A stretch of DNA of 64,000 nucleotides from Ectobius pallidus. Lineage: Eukaryota > Arthropoda > Insecta > Blattodea > Ectobiidae. The notes under the pieces were generated by a model that made no database searches, was not told the DNA's origin, and was given only the letters and a program-made list of their open reading frames with translations. The translations under genes were made by a program, and so were the position numbers. Within the stretch, counting starts at the first letter, position 1. Every line of letters begins with the position of its first letter. Below, in pieces: positions 59,791-64,000 of the stretch. The stretch is from assembly GCA_964059195.1 (NCBI GenBank), contig CAXKWD010000001.1:159266532-159330531 (forward strand), read 5' to 3'.

Positions 59791-60804
59791 CCTCACCAAT
59801 GGTTCAGGATCTCAATGATGGAAGGAGATGTTGGATTTATGCGTAGCCCTGTCAACCATATTATGTAGTTTCACTAGTTGCCAGCCAGATTTGCTTTGTT
59901 TTTATTTTTTTAAATGAAAGGATAATGACAAATGAAATAAATATTGAAAAGAAGCAGGTTAGTGAAGCTATAAATGGACAAACTGGAAATTACCAACTTC
60001 TTTCACTAACAACACTTACTTACAAATTCAGTTCCCTGTTTCCCTGGTGTGAACGACTCTGTTTCAGCTCACAAAAATGCATATCAAAATAATGAGATCT
60101 TTATTTCCTTTATTGGAGACCGTACAGTTCTTTGCCCACGGATTATAGGTTCGAGACTCACCTCAACTGTTGTAAATAAACAGTCCATATGGTTACAATA
60201 ACAACAATAAAATATATTTTATTTTCTATTTCAGTTGTTTATGGAACAAAATATTATAGTGTAGAAATTCATCAACAACGTGGCTAAGTGTATCACAAAA
60301 AATGCTTTCGTGCCTGATTAACCCGATACCTCCCCATATGTCAACTTTTAATAACCATGCTGCCTCATATTGTAGTGAATGTTATTCTGAATATTGTTTT
60401 AATCGATGGAGCCGTTCCAGCAGGAAAGTTTCATAACAACTGAGAACGACTGACACCTGCCAATCTAAGTGATACCAGTCTTCTACTGGAGGAACAGCTT
60501 TAGTCATTTAACCAGACTGTTTTGCCTGACAAGATAACGAGAATTGCAAAAATACTATACTGTAGAACAACCAAAAATAAAAAAAAGGAATAATTACAGT
60601 ATTGAAATTTGTGAAGAAAGATTCTTATTAAGATGCTATCTCTGGTGTTGGCATGTCATTACTTTCTACACAAAGTTATTGGTTTCTAAATATAGAACCA
60701 TAACAATACGAATGTAAAGTATTTGTGAAGATTTTAGAGTTCAACATTTTACAGGTGTCTAGAGGTTTGTTTTGTTGTGTGCTGGCATCTGTATCTAACT
60801 AAGG
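59791..60804. other. AT-rich intronic sequence, nothing recognised
   Basis: No coding or element signature seen. Confidence 0.4.
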
Positions 60805-60812
60805 CTCATAAT

Positions 60813-61444
60813 TAGAGACCGGATTTTAAAGGGAAAATATTCACCCAAAGAAGGACGAAAAAAGGGAAAATTATTGCCAAAAAAAGGTGGGAAAAAAGGG
60901 AAAATTATTGCCAAAAAAGGTGGGGGGAAAAAGGGATATAAAAGTAAGAGAGTGTAAAAATTCAGAGAGATACATGTTTGTTTTATGTAACGCCTTTGCT
61001 TGCTCTATTGCTGCTTATTCTGTAACATCTAATGACTGAAGAAATTTTTTGATCTTGTTGAAATTCTCACAGAGGAAAATAGCACACGAAATCCATGTTT
61101 CCCACCTTGTTATAATGGGAAACTTAGGCAAGAATGATTTCCGTGTAACGCTCTATTCTGCTGGGAGGAATTATTTTTTCAATGGTGAATCAGTGAAAAC
61201 AATTTTTAATGTTTTCATATTGCCAAATACTGGGAAATTTACGATTTTTTCAAAATAAATTAGCAAAAAAGGTACTGGAAAGGGAAAGTTCCTAAAAAAG
61301 GGGAAATGGGCCTAAAAAAGGAAACAAATGGACGTTAAAACCAGGTCATTTGCAGTTGAAACTTACTCAGTAATGTCCTGTTCAATTTTATCACGTTTTC
61401 TGATGAAATATAAAAAAGGAATTCCCTTTAAAATCCGGTCTCTA
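60813..61444. mobile_element. hAT-type element with TAGAGACCGG ends
   Basis: Ends TAGAGACCGGATTTTAAAGG and its exact inverse. The 8-bp duplication CTCATAAT is exact at 60805-60812 and 61445-61452. Inside, GGGAAAATTATTGCCAAAAA is tandemly repeated near the left end and AAAAAGG-rich pieces recur near the right. Non-coding. Confidence 0.93.
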
Positions 61445-61452
61445 CTCATAAT

Positions 61453-61756
61453 AAATTTCAAACCCATTAAGGGTGATTTTACTTATCAGGGCAAACAATA
61501 TTTACCAAAGACTCTACTGAAGCTTTAAATCATTGCTAGAATTTTGCTCGTCAAAGAATCTATCGAATCCATTAGAGGAATTTAGTAAAACCCATCTTAT
61601 GTCTAACAGTTTTCCTTATTAATAAAAGTTTTGTGATCATTTCAATGGTTCCGTTTCATGTAATGTTCAGCTTTTTTCAACGATTCTAGCCAAACGAGCC
61701 ACGCTAAAGTGTAAAATTTTCTACGACAAAATTGGAAGAAAACCAAATGAATTGTT
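61453..61756. other. Intronic sequence, nothing recognised
   Basis: No gene or element signature between the hAT and the dispersed repeat. Confidence 0.35.
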
Positions 61757-61922
61757 CGATTTTTTTTTTCCAATTTAGCATGAACGTCCCTTGAAGTAAT
61801 TAAAAATGACATATGTTTAAGGATTTTTATTTTTTATTGTATTTCAAGCCGAAGAGCAATTTTTCAATTTATTTTGGATGCGAGGTTTACTGTTCTAGAA
61901 CTACTAGTTATAGAAATCACTT
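61757..61922 (+). repeat. Dispersed repeat family member (first copy at 565-745)
   Basis: Carries TGTTCGATTTTTTTTTT, AAGGATTTTTATTTTTTATT and TGCGAGGTTTACT in the same order as the first copy. Confidence 0.6.
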
Positions 61923-62205
61923 GCATTATACCCACCACTTCTGTTTGGAGCATTTTTCGTACAAAAGTCTGAAGGAAAGTTGTAAACTACTGTAGTCCTA
62001 TCGTTCACAACATTCTCATTGGACTATTTGCCACAGTTTCTTATCCTTTGCGTTTCTATTCTTTTTATAGGTCTATGGCCTGAACACTTCATATTGTTAT
62101 TTGGCATTATATAAGCCTTTTCACGATTGCTCGACTAATTTTTGGCTAGCTCTAAAAGAGCCCACCATTATGAAGATTAATGAAGCTATGTTTAGGATAG
62201 CCGGG

Positions 62206-62560
62206 ACCTGCAACTTATATTGAGCCTGTCTCTGGAGCTGCAGGCTGTGGGTTCAATTCCAGATGCGGTCGATGAATTTATCAGATCGTAAAGTCTGGCA
62301 CGAAGTCCTCCAGAAAGTACTATAAACCGTGCTTCCTGTGTCGTAGATTTACGGCTCGTTAAAGAACTCCGAGCAAAAATTAGAGCCTCTGGTAGAAAAT
62401 TCCCCTGGCTTTTCACGCCTCAGTAATACCTGCGTTTCCTGTGGTTAGTAGTCGTCCTCTCCAGAAAAATAAGCGTTACTAAATTGGTCTTCGGCAATGA
62501 AACCTCCACTCGGAGGCCCGTATACTCCCGTCCAAAGAGAGATGGGACATGACTAAGTGT
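62206..62560 (+). mobile_element. Diverged tRNA-derived SINE (same family as 53196-53589)
   Basis: GTGGGTTCAATTCCAG is a box B; then GCGGTCGATGAATTT, GAAGTCCTCCAGAAAGTACT, GTGTCGTAGATTTACGGC and GAAACCTCCACTCGGAGGCC follow the order of the better copy. The head is decayed and no target duplication was found. Open frames at 62192-62701 on the minus strand are chance frames across it. Confidence 0.8.
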
Positions 62561-64000
62561 CAACTTTATGTGGAATCCGAGCCATGTAGGTCCCCTATTC
62601 GAATTACATAACAAGAAATGCCAGAGATGAAAAGAACAATCAACCACCCAAATTGTGTTCCGAGTTAACTTTGCTGAACAGTTTGAAAGTGAAGTGACCA
62701 TTCAGCATTCCCTCATGTACCTTGTACTCATATTTCTTGTAATGATATTATATAGCCTTTGAGAAAAACAATTAAAGTGATGTGATTGTTCATAGTGGCA
62801 TGGTTATAACACTCTTCTTTCCCAATTGCCTATCTCCCATATTACTAACACTCTCAGTTCCTGAAAATATGCAGTCTATTTTATCTACAGATTTAGGTCA
62901 CATGACATTAAAAAGTAATTCGCTGAAACAAGCTGGAGTAGGGAGTTGTCTACATGTAATATGGTACTTTATAAACACGCCATGGTTAATACGTCCCAGT
63001 GCACTGCCCAGCCCTACAGAGATGGTAATTCCAAACGCACTCCACATGTCAAGCCACTACTTAATGAATCCCAGTTTGGAAGTGAAAAAAAAATCACTCA
63101 GCTCATACAAACATGTCTGTACATTCTGTTGTAGCGTTTTGTAAAAACTTTCACAGTAGGCCCACAGATAATAACGTATACATATGTATAGATCTAGCTA
63201 CAATTTTATTGGTACGAAGGCAGTGCATAAACATATTATATTAACAAGTTAGAATTAATTCATTTAATGTCTAGACATACGCATTCAAAGCCATATGCCA
63301 TATAATCACAAAGGAACTGATGTATCCTACTTTTTAAATTTACTGCTGCCTAGGGTGCTATTTGTGGAGACTCCTTGTGGAGGAAACATGCGATGCTTGT
63401 GTTACAGAAAGGGACGGAAAGGAATAGGAAGATGATACTCTAAGGACAGTCCCCTATGTGAAAACTACTTTTGCTTAGATTTCTTTTTATAGTTTTTAGC
63501 AATCTTGTGTACTATTTATTACTTGAAGTTTTAGATTATTTCTTCTTATTATTATTCATATCTTTAATTTTGTAATGTATTTCCAATGGATATGTTTGTA
63601 TGTATGTATATATATATGTTTCTGAAACTAGCCAGATCAAGGTAACATTTTATATGTTTGTGTATTTGGAGTAAACATCCGCAAAACAATCAGAAAATCA
63701 CATTTACAGAACTACTTGTGAATGACGGGATGACAGTACCGAGTTCTGTCCTATATGAGTGGCCTTAAAACAATAGTTGCATAAACCTGAGTGAGATTGG
63801 TATATTTGTGGATAAGCTAACAACAATAGATAAAATTAAGGTAGAGCTATCGAATCTAGATCTTAGAAACAGAAGTTTACAAAACAAATTCTATTGAATT
63901 ACCATCCGTTTTTACAGTGAATTTATTTCATACAATATACGCTAAAACTATAAAACTTGACGAAACTTTATACCGCGTCTTATCTGCAGAAATATACTGT
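62561..64000. other. Intronic sequence to the window end
   Basis: A 120-codon open frame at 62782-63144 has no motif or splice context that I recognise. A short TATG/TA repeat lies at 63598-63620. Nothing else seen. Confidence 0.4.

Noticed and set aside
62420..62701. 93-codon minus-strand open frame
   Set aside because: Crosses the decayed SINE at 62206-62560 and has no family motif.

Overview
This is a eukaryotic genomic window, most likely from an insect and perhaps a cockroach, termite or other large-genome polyneopteran. The evidence is AT-rich DNA with no long open reading frames, long introns, and a dense mix of old mariner/Tc1, pogo, hAT, LINE, tRNA-derived SINE and possibly Penelope-type repeats. 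The species guess is inference from repeat style, not a database match.

Only two segments look like host coding sequence, both on the minus strand: 43671-43826 (156 bp) and 2686-2826 (141 bp). Each is a phase-1/phase-1 exon with good splice signals and encodes one six-cysteine EB/EGF-like module. They join in frame, so the simplest reading is one extracellular or receptor-type gene whose two neighbouring exons are separated by an intron of 40,844 bp. Both outer flanks would be further introns. I saw no other convincing exon, rRNA, functional tRNA or CRISPR.

The rest is intronic repeat sediment. From left to right: a 5'-truncated LINE (1904-2399); a decayed full-length mariner (4194-5500); a mariner 3' remnant (about 7909-8260); a perfect 107-bp palindrome (8624-8840); a foldback element (10851-11545) and hairpin (11595-11693); two copies of a repeat with a CCCGCGG head (12123-13017 and 22848-23486); a pogo-like element (13951-14862); two opposed hAT MITEs with CATAGGCGTA ends (14975-15943); a hAT element (17442-18142); two tRNA-derived SINEs (18703-19001 and 21194-21523); a Tc1/mariner deletion derivative (23498-23972); and a second foldback (24725-24888).

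The right half holds: two copies of a second hAT MITE (26980-27427 and 52043-52509); a transposon with very long terminal inverted repeats (35261-38099); a GC-rich retroposon (39420-39926); a MITE, a hAT and a mariner derivative packed next to the upstream exon (43926-45619); a 170-bp-arm inverted repeat bounded by 15-bp direct repeats (47780-48196); another SINE family (53196-53589 and 62206-62560); and a hAT with exact 8-bp target duplications (60813-61444). Target-site duplications were read directly for many of these, so their boundaries are firm.

The least ordinary items are the long-TIR transposon with a broken, unassigned transposase-like ORF, and three sites whose strands carry a CTGARGAT...GAAA core resembling the hammerhead-ribozyme region of Penelope-like element terminal repeats. 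Two of those sites are nearly symmetrical palindromes.
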